NCBI RefSeq assembly: GCF_032854445.1
Contig: NC_088298.1
Location: 19,425,976 to 19,489,975 of the forward strand
DNA: 64,000 nt
Direction of reading: 5' to 3'
DNA from: Liolophura sinensis
Lineage: Eukaryota > Mollusca > Polyplacophora > Chitonida > Chitonidae
Below are positions 10,069 through 20,968 of this stretch, in pieces. Under the pieces are notes generated by a model that saw only the letters and a program-made list of their open reading frames with translations, was not told the DNA's origin and ran no database searches. The position numbers were made by a program, and so were the translations under genes. Positions within the stretch are counted from its first letter, which is position 1. Every line of letters starts with the position of its first letter.

Positions 10069-11469
10069 AGGTGACATGTATAAGGGTGTACTCCCCAGCT
10101 CGCTGGCGCAGTGGCTGGTTGACTGACTGGCAACAATGTATACAATGTATTCAAGGCGCAGCCGATCAAAAACCACGTGTCCAAACAAAAACCACGTGTC
10201 AAAACAAAGCACAGCTGACAACAGTGTTGGCCGGACTGCAGGCTGACTGGTGGGTAGGATCGCTCAGCGTGTCTTTGCAACACTGTTCGCCCAGGAAGGC
10301 TCACTGCTGCAGGCAGAGGGTCGGTGTTATGAACCGTAGACCCGGTCGGTGGGATTTTTTTTTGGGTGATCTGCCTGTCTGTCTACCTGCTGGTTGTGGT
10401 AGGGATGGATGGATCGACACCACACCCAAACATGCACGTACACTGGAGACTCTACTATACTATACTCTACTCTACTCTATACTATATATAGGCGGTGTAG
10501 TGGAATAGAGCACAGTAGAGTATAGGGGGAAAAAAAAAAAGAGAAAAAACTTGGATCAGAAAATCTCGAAGCTTATAAGAAACTTGGAGGAGATCAATGT
10601 GATGGTATTTCACACATATTTTCAGCATCTATATTTTCACCAACATCCACATATTTAAGCAAGATATGTAACAGCCATTTCTTAAACGGTTAAATTCAAT
10701 TATTCTTTATCCACTAATCTTAACACACATATACACAAGACAACCAAATGACCATGAAGGAGAAAACAACTACCAGGTTATATTAAAAAAATTCTTTTTT
10801 CAATGTTTTATTCTTTTCTATCAAAAATCTGAAATACAAAAGGATATACCGAAACATAAACTTGCAGTACTTGCTATGGGGAACCTAACAAAGCCCATAC
10901 GTGTAAATGATAAAAATGATATTGAAAATAAATGATAAATGGGTGTGCTGAACAGCTAATTTGACTTTGAAAAGACCTGTCAAAGCAGGTGTCAAAATGT
11001 CTGGCTCTATTAGTAGAGATTGCCAAATGACCATCGAAGAGACCTAGCCTCTGTATAAAGTTAAGTTCCTACAATAGCAGAAGGTATACATTCGAAAAAT
11101 TAATCTGTTATTTTTAACAGAAAATCTGTGATCTGAATGATGCTGGAATGTATTGTGTTATTACAATATAATATTCTGCCATATTCAACATAATATACTG
11201 TTAGTCTAATGCTAATTTTATGTGGGATTAATAGAATACGTGTTTTATATTCATCTGATATTCATCAGTTTTCATCTGATATTTTACATCACATGTGACC
11301 CGTTACAACTCCGGGAACAAGAAGATTCGAAGAAGGAAGAAGTCATTTAACAAGTCCACTCTGATACGGGCATCTCGTCCAAGGTCACGCCCCTTTCTAG
11401 CCCAGGGTCATATTGGTTATCAGAAATGAGAGAAAAAAAACAGAAAAAAACCAGGTCATCCATGGCTTT
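10069..11469. other. Element interior between left repeat and RRM gene
   Basis: No recognisable coding gene. 10171-10206 has two CCACGTGTC E-box motifs. 10448-10530 is a TACTC/TATAC simple repeat. 11085-11260 is a decayed MITE-B. The 3'UTR of the RRM gene probably fills the right part, with a minus-strand AATAAA at 10807-10812. Confidence 0.45.
11085..11260. mobile_element. Decayed MITE-B relative
   Basis: Shares TTAATCTGTTA, GATGCTGGAATGTATT and TTAATAGAATACGTGT with the intact copy at 6699-6924, but the termini are not clear. Confidence 0.45.
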
Positions 11470-11564
11470 TCACAGGATCTGTTGGAAGCGTTCCACAGGT
11501 GGGTCGGGGTGGTTGGCATAGCTCGGCTGGGTGTAAGGACATGGTGGGCTAATGAACTCTAGGG
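11470..11564 (-). CDS. Last coding exon with TGA
   Basis: 95 nt, acceptor GTGCTGCAG; stop TGA at 11470-11472. Encodes LEFISPPCPYTQPSYANHPD and ends VERFQQIL. A partial inverted copy of this exon lies at 20890-20968. Confidence 0.82.
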
Positions 11565-14500
11565 CTGCAGCACAAAACAATAAACTCTGACAATTCTAGT
11601 TATGCAAATAGTTACTTTCCTGGCTAATATTCATTCAAAATATACTTGGGTAACCGCATGCGTGTATGTATGTGAGTATTTAACCATTCATTCTTCAAAC
11701 GAGTTGCTAACACACACAATACCTGATGCATGTCACAAGTGCTTACATAACGGCAAACAGCTCAGCTATGAATAGTAATTTCCAGCAATTAAGTTTTTTG
11801 CAGCATGTCTTATTACATATGATCCAGTAAAGAAGTTTTTTTATACTTTTCATATACTGTTACAAACATGTAACATGAGATAGCTCTTACTTTCTTAAAT
11901 CAAGAAGCAAAGCTGGTTCAGGAAAGAAACAAGACATCAAAGCATACAATGGCCACTTATTCAATGAGGTATCATAAGTGAAAAAGGGTAGAGCTTGGGC
12001 GGTGAAGCATTTGTTTGTCTTTCCTTTTTTATCTGGACACTAACTTTACCTTCAAGAGGCACACCTAACTGCATCAAAGTGTACTCTGCTGCAAAAACCT
12101 TTGCCCCCTCAACAGTAGGACACAGTTTATTTGGGGTAAATGGATTACGATTTGGAAACTGAGTACCGAGAGCTGGTATGGTGATCTGAAAGACAAATGT
12201 ACTTTACCATAGATTAACAATGTAAATGCCTAACATCAACTTCTACATATATATACTTCTACATGTATAAACCCCAACCACGACATTCTTTTTTCGATTT
12301 ACTTCAGATCAATTATTTTTATAAGATAATTTACTTCTTATTCTTTCTGGTACACATGGACATGATTAATTGTATAAATAAATAATAAAAAAAGTTACAT
12401 TCCAGCAAAAAGAACTTGATTCTTATCTCTTCAAACAAGTTTCTTATCAACATTTTGTTGAAACCTATGGTAGTACCTTGTACAAAAAGAGCTCTAAGAG
12501 CTGTTGGGCACCACTTCCACCCCTTCCCATGAGAGAATGAAGCTGGTATACAGGACTTCCCCATCCATTCTTCTGACAAAGGTCATCGAGCACCTATAGT
12601 GAACATCGTTACATGCATGACATTCTTGATTTACTGAAGCCTCACTAGGGCAATCGGGCTATAAATTAAAGGTAATTAGTAAAACAAAAAATTCTTCCAC
12701 AAAACAAAATCATGGTCAAAGGTTCAACACAGAGCCTTGCATTATGACAACTTTCAATGATAACAAAACAGCCAATTTTTTAGCTATTAACACACCTGAT
12801 TAACGAAATTTAATTCAAAACTCATTACATGTATAGGAAATATTAGATAAGAATTAGTTTCTAAGTATGTTCCCTGTTACTTCAAAGTTTAAACAAACAC
12901 CCATCTTCAACGAAACTGAACTAACTCACCTTCTGGTTAATTGCACAATCGGTTCATGTCTTTTAGTACGGCGTAGGCAGATTATAGATTTTAAGACTGC
13001 GTAATCCTTTAAGCATGCTTCAGAATAAGTTGCAATGCGCAACTTTTTAATGGGATATGGGACCGGAAACCTTCTGCATTGACAACGATACACACCTCCG
13101 CTGGATGTTTCCTAAAGCCACACCCCCTCAGCATCATCCCTCGGCCTCGCACAGGGCTTCTGATGCCCATGGGACCTCGCCCTGCCAACGCCCTGCTAAC
13201 AGTACAAAAAAGCACAAATATTCCAGCTATTTCATGGTAAAAATTATGTGACTGAGCCTTCTTAAAGTTTCTTCTTCCTGCTTTTCCTCCTGAGATGTTC
13301 ACATAAAATCAAATATATTGAGCTATTCAGGTTTGGTTGATGAAACTTAATGCTTCTTTGTATACTTACATGTAAGAAGCTCATAAAACGTTTTTTTGAG
13401 GACATTGCATGGATAACACATAAATGCAACTTCTTTCACGTCAAATGACTCTATCAACCACAATGGTAAAACCACTAAATATGGTAGTGTACCTTTCCTA
13501 CATGTATGCTGTTGAATGGAAAGCTACAGAGTGACAATTAAAGAATATAGGTCACAGGTGGTACGAAGTTCACATTAATTCTTGGCAAAAAGCAAGCCCC
13601 TACCATTCAATAAAATCGCCTGTTTTCAATAAAGCTATGCCTTGCACAGTCTTGCAAATATTTCTGCTCCGTGTGAAGCACCTTCCAACTGAAATCCGTC
13701 ATTACCTCATTTTGGATTTCAGTTGCCAAAGTAGACTTACCCATGTCATTTTTCTAGTTCTCACTCTGTACTCTGTATCCATTAGCATATCAGCAGGAGA
13801 GCTACAATACTGTACTTTGTAAAAACCACTTGCATATGCTTATTTACAGTTACAGTTATTACAGACAAATCATAAGGTAAAATTTAATCTTAGGTTATCT
13901 AAGATTTCATCATAGATGATCACAACTGAAATGATTTAAAACCAAAGACAAATATCCTGTTCCTGGTCTGAAGCACACAAATGACAGAGCATCTGACACT
14001 TCTGAGAACCCTGATATTAAACAGACAAACTGGACACACACGGTGGAATATGACAACCTATGCTCTTAATTCCGCAAATATTGTTCTAAGCTAACTGATT
14101 TTTATAAAAATTCCAAGAATACAACTCTATTCTGACTGCCAGATCATCTGCTGTGCTGGATTCTCATCTGTATTCTTATATCGGGTGAACAGAGTTGTGG
14201 ATTTCAGGCCAAAATAGTTCTTACCTTGCGGGTGGTGGAGACATCGGGTTGTAATACAATGGAGGCGAGTAACTAGGATCATAGCCATAGCCCTGAAAAA
14301 TTTGTCACAGTATCAAGTACACTTGTCATACAACCAAAGCATGCATAACCCCCTACCTTAACATACGAGGAACTCTTACCCTAACATAACAGAGCCCATG
14401 ACCTATAAATTCATGTACAAATCCAGGTCTTACTCCAATTTCCTCCATCCATAAACCTGATCGTGGTGGAATAATGTGACAATTCTTGAATATAGTATTA

Positions 14501-17500
14501 TACACTGATTAAAAAAAAGTTATTATTAAAGATTTTTAGCATGTAGTTCTAATCATTTTTTAATCAACGGCCTGAAAGGCTAAGGCATTATACTACACAT
14601 ATGAGGCCTTCAATATTTCTACACACTGGAAAATTTCAACATCATAAGCCATCAGTGGCATTCCCTACCCTTGCATACCGGATCTGAAACCCCTATGCTT
14701 ACATACCAGAAACTCTTATGCTGACATATGAGAACCCCTTACCCTTCCACTCGTGGCCCAGGTGAGTATAATTACTTGTGTAGTTCTGAGTGGATTGTCT
14801 CCCTAATAGTTAGTTTCTCTACATTGTGAAGGGGAATATACCTTCAATGGTTGACACAACAAATAATGTTATCCTACCACATGAGGAACTCTTACCCTGA
14901 CAGGTGATACTTCTTTCTGCTTCCAAGATTCCAACGCTTCCGGGCCTCTGTTGTATGCTCTATCAACCTCACCCAAGTGGCAGTCCTGATTAGCCTGCAA
15001 TAAAGAATTTTCATCAGTAGTAAAATTCAATTATTTACCTGATATAAATATATATAAATAATTTGGTTTTTATATGCAAAGCTTACTTCACACCTATCCT
15101 ACCACATGAGGAACTCTTACCCTGACATATGATACTTCTTTCTGCTTCCAAGATTCCAACGCTTCCTGGCCTCTGTTGTATGCTCTATCAACCTCACCCA
15201 AGTGGTAGTCCTGATTAGCCTGCAATAAAGAATTTTCATCAGTAGTAAAATTCAATTATTTACCTGATATAAATATATATAAATAATTTGGTTTTTATAT
15301 GCAAAGCTTACTTCACACCTATCCTACCACATGAGGAACTCTTACCTTGACACATGATACTTCTTTCTGCTTCCAAGATTCCAACGCTTCCTGACCTCTG
15401 TTGTATGCTCTATCAACCTCACCCAAGTGGCAGTCCTGATTAGCCTGCAATAAAGAATTTTCATCAGTGGTAAAATTCAATTATTTACCTGATATAAATA
15501 TATATAAATAATTTAACTAGGATCAAAATCATAGCCATAGCCCTGAAAAATTTGTCACAGTATCAAGTACACTTGTCATACAACCAAAGCATGCATGAAA
15601 GCAGATTCGCTCAAAGGGTTGAACAGCTGACTTGCTTCCACTGTAGGTACTTGACCTATAAATTCATGTACAAATCCAGCCAGATATATGAGAACCCCCT
15701 ACCTTAACATATGAGCAACTCTTACCCTGACGTAACAGAGCCCACAACCCTAACATACAAGGAACTCTTACCCTGACATAACAGAGCCCACTACCCTGAC
15801 TGATTGATTAGCCTGCCATAAAGAATTTTCATCAGTGGTAAAATTCAATTATTTACCTGATATAAATATATATAAATAATTTAACTAGGATCAAAATCAT
15901 AGCCATAGCCCTGAAAAATTTGTCACAGTATCAAGTACACTTGTCATACAACCAAAGCATGCATGAAAGCAGATTCGCTCAAAGGGTTGAACAGCTGACT
16001 TGCTTCCACTGTAGGTACTTGACCTATAAATTCATGTACAAATCCAGGTCTTACTCCAATTTCCTCCATCCATAAACCTGATCGTGGTGGAATAATGTGA
16101 CAATTCTTGAATATAGTATTATACACTGATTAAAAAAAAAGTTATTATTAAAGATTTTTAGCATGTAGTTCTAATCATTTTTTAATCAACGGCCTGAAAG
16201 GCTAAGGCATTATACTACACATATGAGGCCTTCAATATTTCTACACACTGGAAAATTTCAACATCATAAGCCATCAGTGGCATTCCCTACCCTTGCATAC
16301 CGGATTGGAAACCCCTATGCTTACATACCAGAAACTCTTATGCTGACATATGAGAACCCCTTACCCTTCCACTCGTGGCCCAGGTGAGTATAATTACTTG
16401 TGTAGTTCTGAGTGGATTGTCTCCCTAATAGTTAGTTTCTCTACATTGTGAAGGGGAATATACCTTCAATGGTTGACACAACAAATAATGTTATCCTACC
16501 ACATGAGGAACTCTTACCCTGACAGGTGATACTTCTTTCTGCTTCCAAGATTCCAACGCTTCCGGGCCTCTGTTGTATGCTCTATCAACCTCACCCAAGT
16601 GGCAGTCCTGATTAGCCTGCAATAAAGAATTTTCATCAGTAGTAAAATTCAATTATTTACCTGATATAAATATATATAAATAATTTGGTTTTTATATGCA
16701 AAGCTTTACCCAGATATATGAGAACCCCCTACCTTAACATATGAGGAACTCTTACCCTGACGTAACAGAGCCCACTACCCTAACATGCGAGGAACTCTTA
16801 CCCTGACATAACAGAGCCCACTACCCCGACATATGAGGAACTCTTACCCTGACATATGAGAACCTCCTACCCAGATATATGAGAACCCCCTACAGATATA
16901 TGAGAACAACCTACCTTAACATACGAGGAACTCTTACCCTGACATAACAGAACCCCCTAGCCTACCACATGAGGAACTCTTACCCTGACAGATGATACTT
17001 CTTTCTGCTTCCAAGATTCCAACGCTTCCTGGCCTCTGTTGTATGCTCTATCAACCTCACCCAAGTGGCAGTCCAAGGCCTTCAATATTTCTACACACTG
17101 GAAAATTTCAACATCATAAGCCATCAGTGGCATTCCCTACCCTTGCATACCGGATCTGAAACCCCTATGCTTACATACCAGAAACTCTTATGCTGACATA
17201 TGAGAACCCCTTACCCTTCCACTCGTGGCCCAGGTGAGTATAATTACTTGTGTAGTTCTGAGTGGATTGTCTCCCTAATAGTTAGTTTCTCTTCATTGTG
17301 AAGGGGAATATACCTTCAATGGTTGACACAACAAATAATGTTATCCTACCACATGAGGAACTCTTACCCTGACAGATGATACTTCTTTCTGCTTCCAAGA
17401 TTTCAACGCTTCCGAGCCTCTGTTGTATGCTCTATCAACCTCACCCAAGTGTCGGTTCTGATTAACCCGCAATAAAGAATTTTCATCAGTAGTAAAATTC

Positions 17501-20014
17501 AATTATTTACCTGATATAAATATATATAAATAATTTGGTTTTTATATGCAAAGCTTACTTCACACATACACGACAGATGAGTTTACAATGGTGAAAGAAA
17601 GCTGATGGGGGAAAAATGTGGACAGGTCCCGGTTTCCGACCAAATACCTTCCACAAACTCTCAATTTGAAAACATTTGAACTCTTCCAACTTAACACAGT
17701 TTACTCCACATACTATGTTGCAAACAAACTTAACCTATGGAAGAGGATGATCGCTGGGCTGTCCTGAATTACACATTTGAGACGATTTTCACGATGTGGC
17801 AGCAACATTGACCAAATGATTTCTTACCTGCTCTCTTCCTTTTGCCCATGCAACCTCAATGTAAGCACCTTCAACATTCATTCCTAGAGAGAAATATACA
17901 TGACTTATTATATAACGCCTTCTCACCTTGATCTTCCTTTAATTTTATTTCTTGAAAGAATGAGGACGTAGTACAAATGCTACACATCAGTTAAAAAAGT
18001 GTTCCAGATACAGTCTACCTAGAGTTTCTCCCAAAGAAAACTTCTTATTTTCTCAAAAAATTCCCGGCAAAATGGTCCCGGGATCTTGGGTTCAATATTC
18101 AGCCTATTACATGTAACTGTTGAAACAACTTCCCTCTTTTAAACATTTGATCATTTAATGTTCAACAGCTTCTTTTCATGCTGAATGATTTATTGATTGG
18201 CCCGTTTTTACGCTGTACTCAAGAATATTTCACTTATACGACGGTGATCAGCATTATAGCATGAGTAAACCAGGCAGAGCCTGGTGGAAACCCACAACCA
18301 TTCACAGGTTGCTGGCAGACCTTCCCATCCATGTTGAATGAGGGGTGATATTAAGTTAATAATAAGCTACCATAAAAGCCAATTTATACAGAAATTTATC
18401 CAAACAAATATTCTAGAGAATGCCCACACCTTATGTTTTGAAGTGTGAATTTATACTGTATGTGCTCTTCTGTAAATATATGTAAGTCTGTCCCATAAAT
18501 GTGAGCCATTTCCGGTACGTAGTTGGAGTATCAAACATCCTATAGGCAAGCGATGCGTCAGTTATTCACTGTTTCATCTTAATTACTTGAGTTAGCATGT
18601 TTTCCCAATATTCTCCCTTAGATGTTGGTGGATATTCTATCATGTAATTTTCTGTAAACATCAATCAAGTGGAAAAACTAGTTAAAACATACTAATGTGC
18701 CACACGCGACTGACAAACGAAAATGAACTTTTACTTATCAGAAACAGAACTATCCGAATGGAAATATATCACACTCTATAAATGCACACAAAAACTACAT
18801 TCGCCTACCGATAGAAAAAATATACTTCCGTTAATGCATTTGTATTTATCCAAAACCAATCAACACAACTCCAAAATAAATAATTTTTTCTCACCATTAA
18901 GTTTAGCCATGGCCTTGATAGCAGCATCTTTGTCGCTAAAACGAATGAATGCATAATCTCTTATCTTCTTTACGCTTCCCACAGCGTTGTCTCTTCCCAC
19001 AACTTGACTGCACAGCTTTCTAATTTTGTCTTCTGTAGTTGTCGACATAAGGTTCCCCACGTGCAAAACCACCTTCTGTAATACAAATATGCACAACATA
19101 AATATTATTCCAGTCATACAAATATGCACAATATTAATGTAAAAGATGACGACGCATCAGTGCTTTTCAGCCATAAGTGACTATATTAATTATCACCACA
19201 GCCTCCCATACAGAAGAAATCACTTGTTGCAAGAAATGTTGCGCGCGCGCACACCACCCTCTCATGACAGAAAATGCAACAAATGCTGCACGCGCGCACA
19301 CCACCTTCTCGTGACGGAAAATGAAAGAGCAGACGATAAGAAATTGCAAGAAGTTACGCGACATTTTACACATATCCACCCACACAAAATACCCCTCTGA
19401 TACAAAAAATTTTAGTTCAATTATAACTTTTCAAATAACGGCTTACATAAAGGTCAAATTTGTTTGGACTGTGGTACCTACTCGTGAATTTTACAACTAA
19501 CCAACCGATATTTCCGACGTCTGGTGCCGTCTACATTGGCAATTAAATGTGTTTTAATTTGCAACGAAGAGACAACCAAAAAAGTTTCTATAGTGGAAAT
19601 TACATGACTTACAGAAGAGTTGCGAACACACAAGAGCTGGCCTTTACGAATTTCGTAGTTGTGAAGCTCCTTTACCGCTTGATTCGCGTGTTCTTTGTTA
19701 GTGTATGTAACGAATCCATATCCTCTATGGGGTCCAAAGCGGCGGTTCGTTACGAGTTTCAGTTCGTAAATCTTTCCTATCTTCTCAAATACTGGAACGA
19801 GCTCGTCTTCGTAACAGTCTTTTGGAATACCTCCGACGAAAATTCCACAATCCTTTAAAGGAGCCCGGCTTTCCCAGTCGGGAGGTGGACCGCCGTACTT
19901 TCTTTCCCATTTTTCTCGCCGTATGGTGTATCCTGTTCTCGCCGTAAGGTTCAGCAAGGCTTCGTTTGGCTCCCGGGTCACACGACATGGCAAAGCCTCC
20001 TCCGCGGACGCCAT
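11470..20014 (-). CDS. A1CF/RBM46/RBM47-family RNA-binding protein lacking RRM2
   Basis: Exons in transcript order: 19613-20014, 18895-19075, 17828-17883, a 99-nt repeated exon (six copies, see separate entry), 14225-14292, 13096-13195, 12477-12593, 12050-12185, 11470-11564. All join in phase with GT/AG junctions. With one repeat copy the product is 417 residues, plus 33 for each extra copy. Parts: RRM1 (RTGYTIRREKWERKYGGPPP and CGIFVGGIPK), RRM3 (VKKIRDYAFIRF), an RG-rich linker, then a dsRBD-like C terminus (LCQKNGWGSPVYQLHS, LFLYK, ITIPAL, AAEYTLMQLGVPLE). Vertebrate relatives carry three RRMs and act in mRNA editing, stability and germ-cell control. RRM2 is absent: the exon after RRM1 is RRM3, in phase, and 19076-19606 holds no RRM-like sequence. 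The gene lies wholly inside the 19.9-kb unit. Family call is firm; the precise orthologue is not. Confidence 0.9.
12050..12185 (-). CDS. dsRBD-like exon 2
   Basis: 136 nt: ITIPALGTQFPNRNPFTPNK then AKVFAAEYTLMQLGVPLE. Acceptor GTCTTTCAG, donor GTAAAGT. Matches the ITIPAL...PFTPPKL...AAEYTLQ segment of the family. Confidence 0.92.
12477..12593 (-). CDS. dsRBD-like exon 1
   Basis: 117 nt, 39 codons: VLDDLCQKNGWGSPVYQLHS through LFLYK. Acceptor CACTATAG, donor GTACTA. Matches the A1CF C-terminal double-stranded-RNA-binding region (CQKYNWG...YQLHS...LFLYK pattern). Confidence 0.9.
13096..13195 (-). CDS. RG-rich linker exon
   Basis: 100 nt. Acceptor is CTGTTAG|CAG|, a NAGNAG pair that could give one optional residue. 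Encodes ALAGRGPMGIRSPVRGRGMM and then RKHPAE. Donor GTGTGT is weak, but it is the choice that restores phase 0 for the next exon. Confidence 0.7.
14225..14292 (-). CDS. Tyr/Pro-rich linker exon
   Basis: 68 nt, acceptor TTTTTCAG, donor GTAAGA. Encodes GYGYDPSYSPPLYYNPMSPP, a low-complexity linker; ends in phase 2. Confidence 0.85.
14896..14994 (-). CDS. Repeated exon, intact copy (last in transcript order)
   Basis: 99 nt, acceptor TTATTGCAG, donor GTAAGAG. Starts ANQDCHLGEVDRAYNRGPE and ends KQKEVSPVR. Identical in protein to the copy at 16518-16616. Confidence 0.85.
15121..15219 (-). CDS. Repeated exon, intact copy
   Basis: 99 nt, intact acceptor and donor. Starts ANQDYHLGEVDRAYNRGQE and ends KQKEVSYVR; differs from the 14896 copy at three residues. 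Confidence 0.83.
15346..15444 (-). CDS. Repeated exon, intact copy
   Basis: 99 nt, intact acceptor, donor GTAAGAG after AAG. Starts ANQDCHLGEVDRAYNRGQE and ends KQKEVSCVK. Confidence 0.83.
16518..16616 (-). CDS. Repeated exon, intact copy
   Basis: Same sequence as the 14896 copy because it sits in the 685-bp duplicated block (14400-15084 and 16021-16706). Confidence 0.83.
16984..17074 (-). pseudogene. Repeated exon, truncated copy without acceptor
   Basis: 91 of 99 nt. The donor is intact, but the first 8 nt and the acceptor are replaced at a duplication junction at 17074/17075, so it cannot be spliced as an internal exon. Confidence 0.8.
17368..17466 (-). pseudogene. Repeated exon, diverged copy with mutated acceptor
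   Basis: The first copy met by the transcript. The acceptor AG is changed to GG (complement of 17467-17469). The frame is still open with four or five substitutions relative to the other copies (for example NQNRHLGEV). Confidence 0.72.
17828..17883 (-). CDS. Exon finishing RRM3
   Basis: 56 nt, acceptor TCTCTCTAG, donor GTAAGA. With the preceding split Gly codon it encodes GMNVEGAYIEVAWAKGREQ, the last beta strand of RRM3 and the typical E/WAK tail. Confidence 0.9.
18189..18345 (-). mobile_element. SINE fragment, minus strand
   Basis: Complement of the SINE 3' body (TACTCAAGAATATTTCACTTAT at 18217 onward, then the AACCTGYRAATGGT region). Lies in an intron of the RRM gene. Confidence 0.72.
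18895..19075 (-). CDS. RRM3 exon
   Basis: 181 nt, acceptor TTGTATTACAG, donor GTGAGA. It encodes KVVLHVGNLMSTTTEDKIRK and VKKIRDYAFIRFSDKDAAIK; RNP2-like VLHVGN and RNP1-like DYAFIRF are present. It matches the third, not the second, RRM of the family. Confidence 0.92.
19613..20014 (-). CDS. First coding exon: N terminus and RRM1
   Basis: 402 nt, 134 residues, starts ATGGCGTCC and ends at donor GTAAGT (19607-19612). The family signature KYGGPPPDW (39-47) precedes RRM1; RNP2-like CGIFVGGIP (56-64) and RNP1-like RGYGFVTYTN (97-106) are intact, followed by YEIRKGQLL. Confidence 0.93.
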
Positions 20015-20099
20015 ACCTACACCCTACTCCACCCTGCTGGTCCCACTGCTGACGAACTAGAAGTAGGCAAACTGGACTTTGCCACGCACGTGCGTGGAC

Positions 20100-20582
20100 T
20101 TAGAAGAGCCCTACAGCGCCATCTATGATCTCCAATAATTATTGTTTTATTCAAATTTACATAGAAAAGGCATCAAATCCAGAGAATATGACCGCAGAAA
20201 CGTGTAAGGCAACATATAGGTAAAAAAATAAGCTGATAACTTGGAGGGGCACGGTTATGTAGCACTCGCTGTGCCACTGCGAAAGCAGTTCACCCGTGAG
20301 TCTCAAGTATCGAAAATTGAACTGTTCATAGTACGAAATGTGAGAAGAGCCCTACAGCGCCATCTATGATGTCCAATAATTATTGTTTTATTCCAATGTA
20401 CATAGAAAAGACACCAAATCCAAAGAATATGACCACAGAAACGTGTAAGGCAACATATAGGTGAAAAAATAAGCTGATAACTTGGAGGCATACGGTTATG
20501 CAGCACTCGCTGTGCCACTGCGAAAAGCAGTTCACCTGCGAGTCTCAAGTATCGAAAATTGAACCATTCATAGTACGAAATA
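20100..20582. repeat. Two-copy tandem duplication, about 241 bp each
   Basis: 20100-20341 and 20342-20582 share AGAAGAGCCCTACAGCGCCA through CATAGTACGAAAT with about 10% difference by eye. It lies immediately upstream of the RRM gene start, so it may contain promoter sequence in duplicate. Confidence 0.8.
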
Positions 20583-20819
20583 TGGCATGTGTTTATACTT
20601 CAGTGAGTGTTCGGCTATACCAACTATCTGGGTGATTGAAAATGACCCGAATCCAATCTACTATCGCTGACATCGATTTGACAACAGGCATTGTCCTGTG
20701 TAATATTCAAAAATAGAAAAAACAAATTTTGTTTTCGCGTGGTTCTAGCTTCTGCATTGTCTTCTAGAACAGCTTATCATGTTCCAGGCAAACTTTCGCA
20801 CTGCGACGTCCAAGACAGA

Positions 20820-20968
20820 CCAATGAGCGCGACAAGGAGTAAAACGTCGGCTTGTAAAGTCGAGTGGAGCAGCTCCAACAGCTCCATGCTATGCCAGCTA
20901 TGCCGACCACCCCGACCCACCTGTGGAACGCTTCCAACAGATCATGTGATCAACCATGGATGACCTAC
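20820..20968 (+). pseudogene. Inverted copy of the RRM gene's last exon joined to a terminal-repeat fragment
   Basis: 20841-20875 is the terminal-repeat module AAAACGTCGGCTTGTAAAGT...CGAGTGG in left-end orientation. It is followed at about 20890-20968 by AGCTATGCCGACCACCCCGA...CTTCCAACAGATCATGTGA, a near copy of the last exon 11470-11564 including its stop, plus CCATGGATGACCT from the 3'UTR. It is a fragment with no open gene around it, and sits upstream of and opposite to its parent. Confidence 0.75.

Larger units (their letters stand above)
14896..17466 (-). repeat. Tandem array of six copies of a 99-nt phase-0 coding exon
   Basis: Copies in genomic order: 14896-14994, 15121-15219, 15346-15444, 16518-16616, 16984-17074 (truncated), 17368-17466. 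Intact copies have a TTATTGCAG acceptor and a GTAAGAG donor and encode 33 residues containing HLGEVDRAYNRG and SWKQKEVS. Residue changes are few (for example Pro or Gln after RAYNRG). Because 99 nt is divisible by three and both ends are phase 0, any number of copies keeps frame. The 16984 copy lacks its acceptor and first 8 nt; the 17368 copy has GCGG where the acceptor CAGG should be. Four copies look spliceable. Confidence 0.88.
14400..17556. repeat. Segmental duplications and decoy-donor minisatellite in the RRM gene
   Basis: Block 14400-15084 is repeated almost exactly at 16021-16706, and a 3' part again at 17075-17556. Partial copies of the 14225 exon (GGCTATGGCTATGAT) at 15510-15545 and 15880-15912 run into TAA. 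Between blocks, 15685-15800 and 16708-16980 are short arrays of GAGGAACTCTTACCCTGACA, which on the minus strand is an exon end plus the 5' splice site GTAAGAG. Confidence 0.8.

Noticed and set aside
9726-10304. Overlapping 160-190-codon frames in the left terminal repeat, mirrored at the right end
   Set aside because: They follow the CCAAT/AT-rich repeat in several frames, have no protein-like composition, and overlap promoter motifs.
19076-19606. Hidden RRM2 exon between RRM1 and RRM3
   Set aside because: Neither strand shows RNP motifs or a 200-nt open frame; it contains a GCGCGC-rich direct repeat instead.
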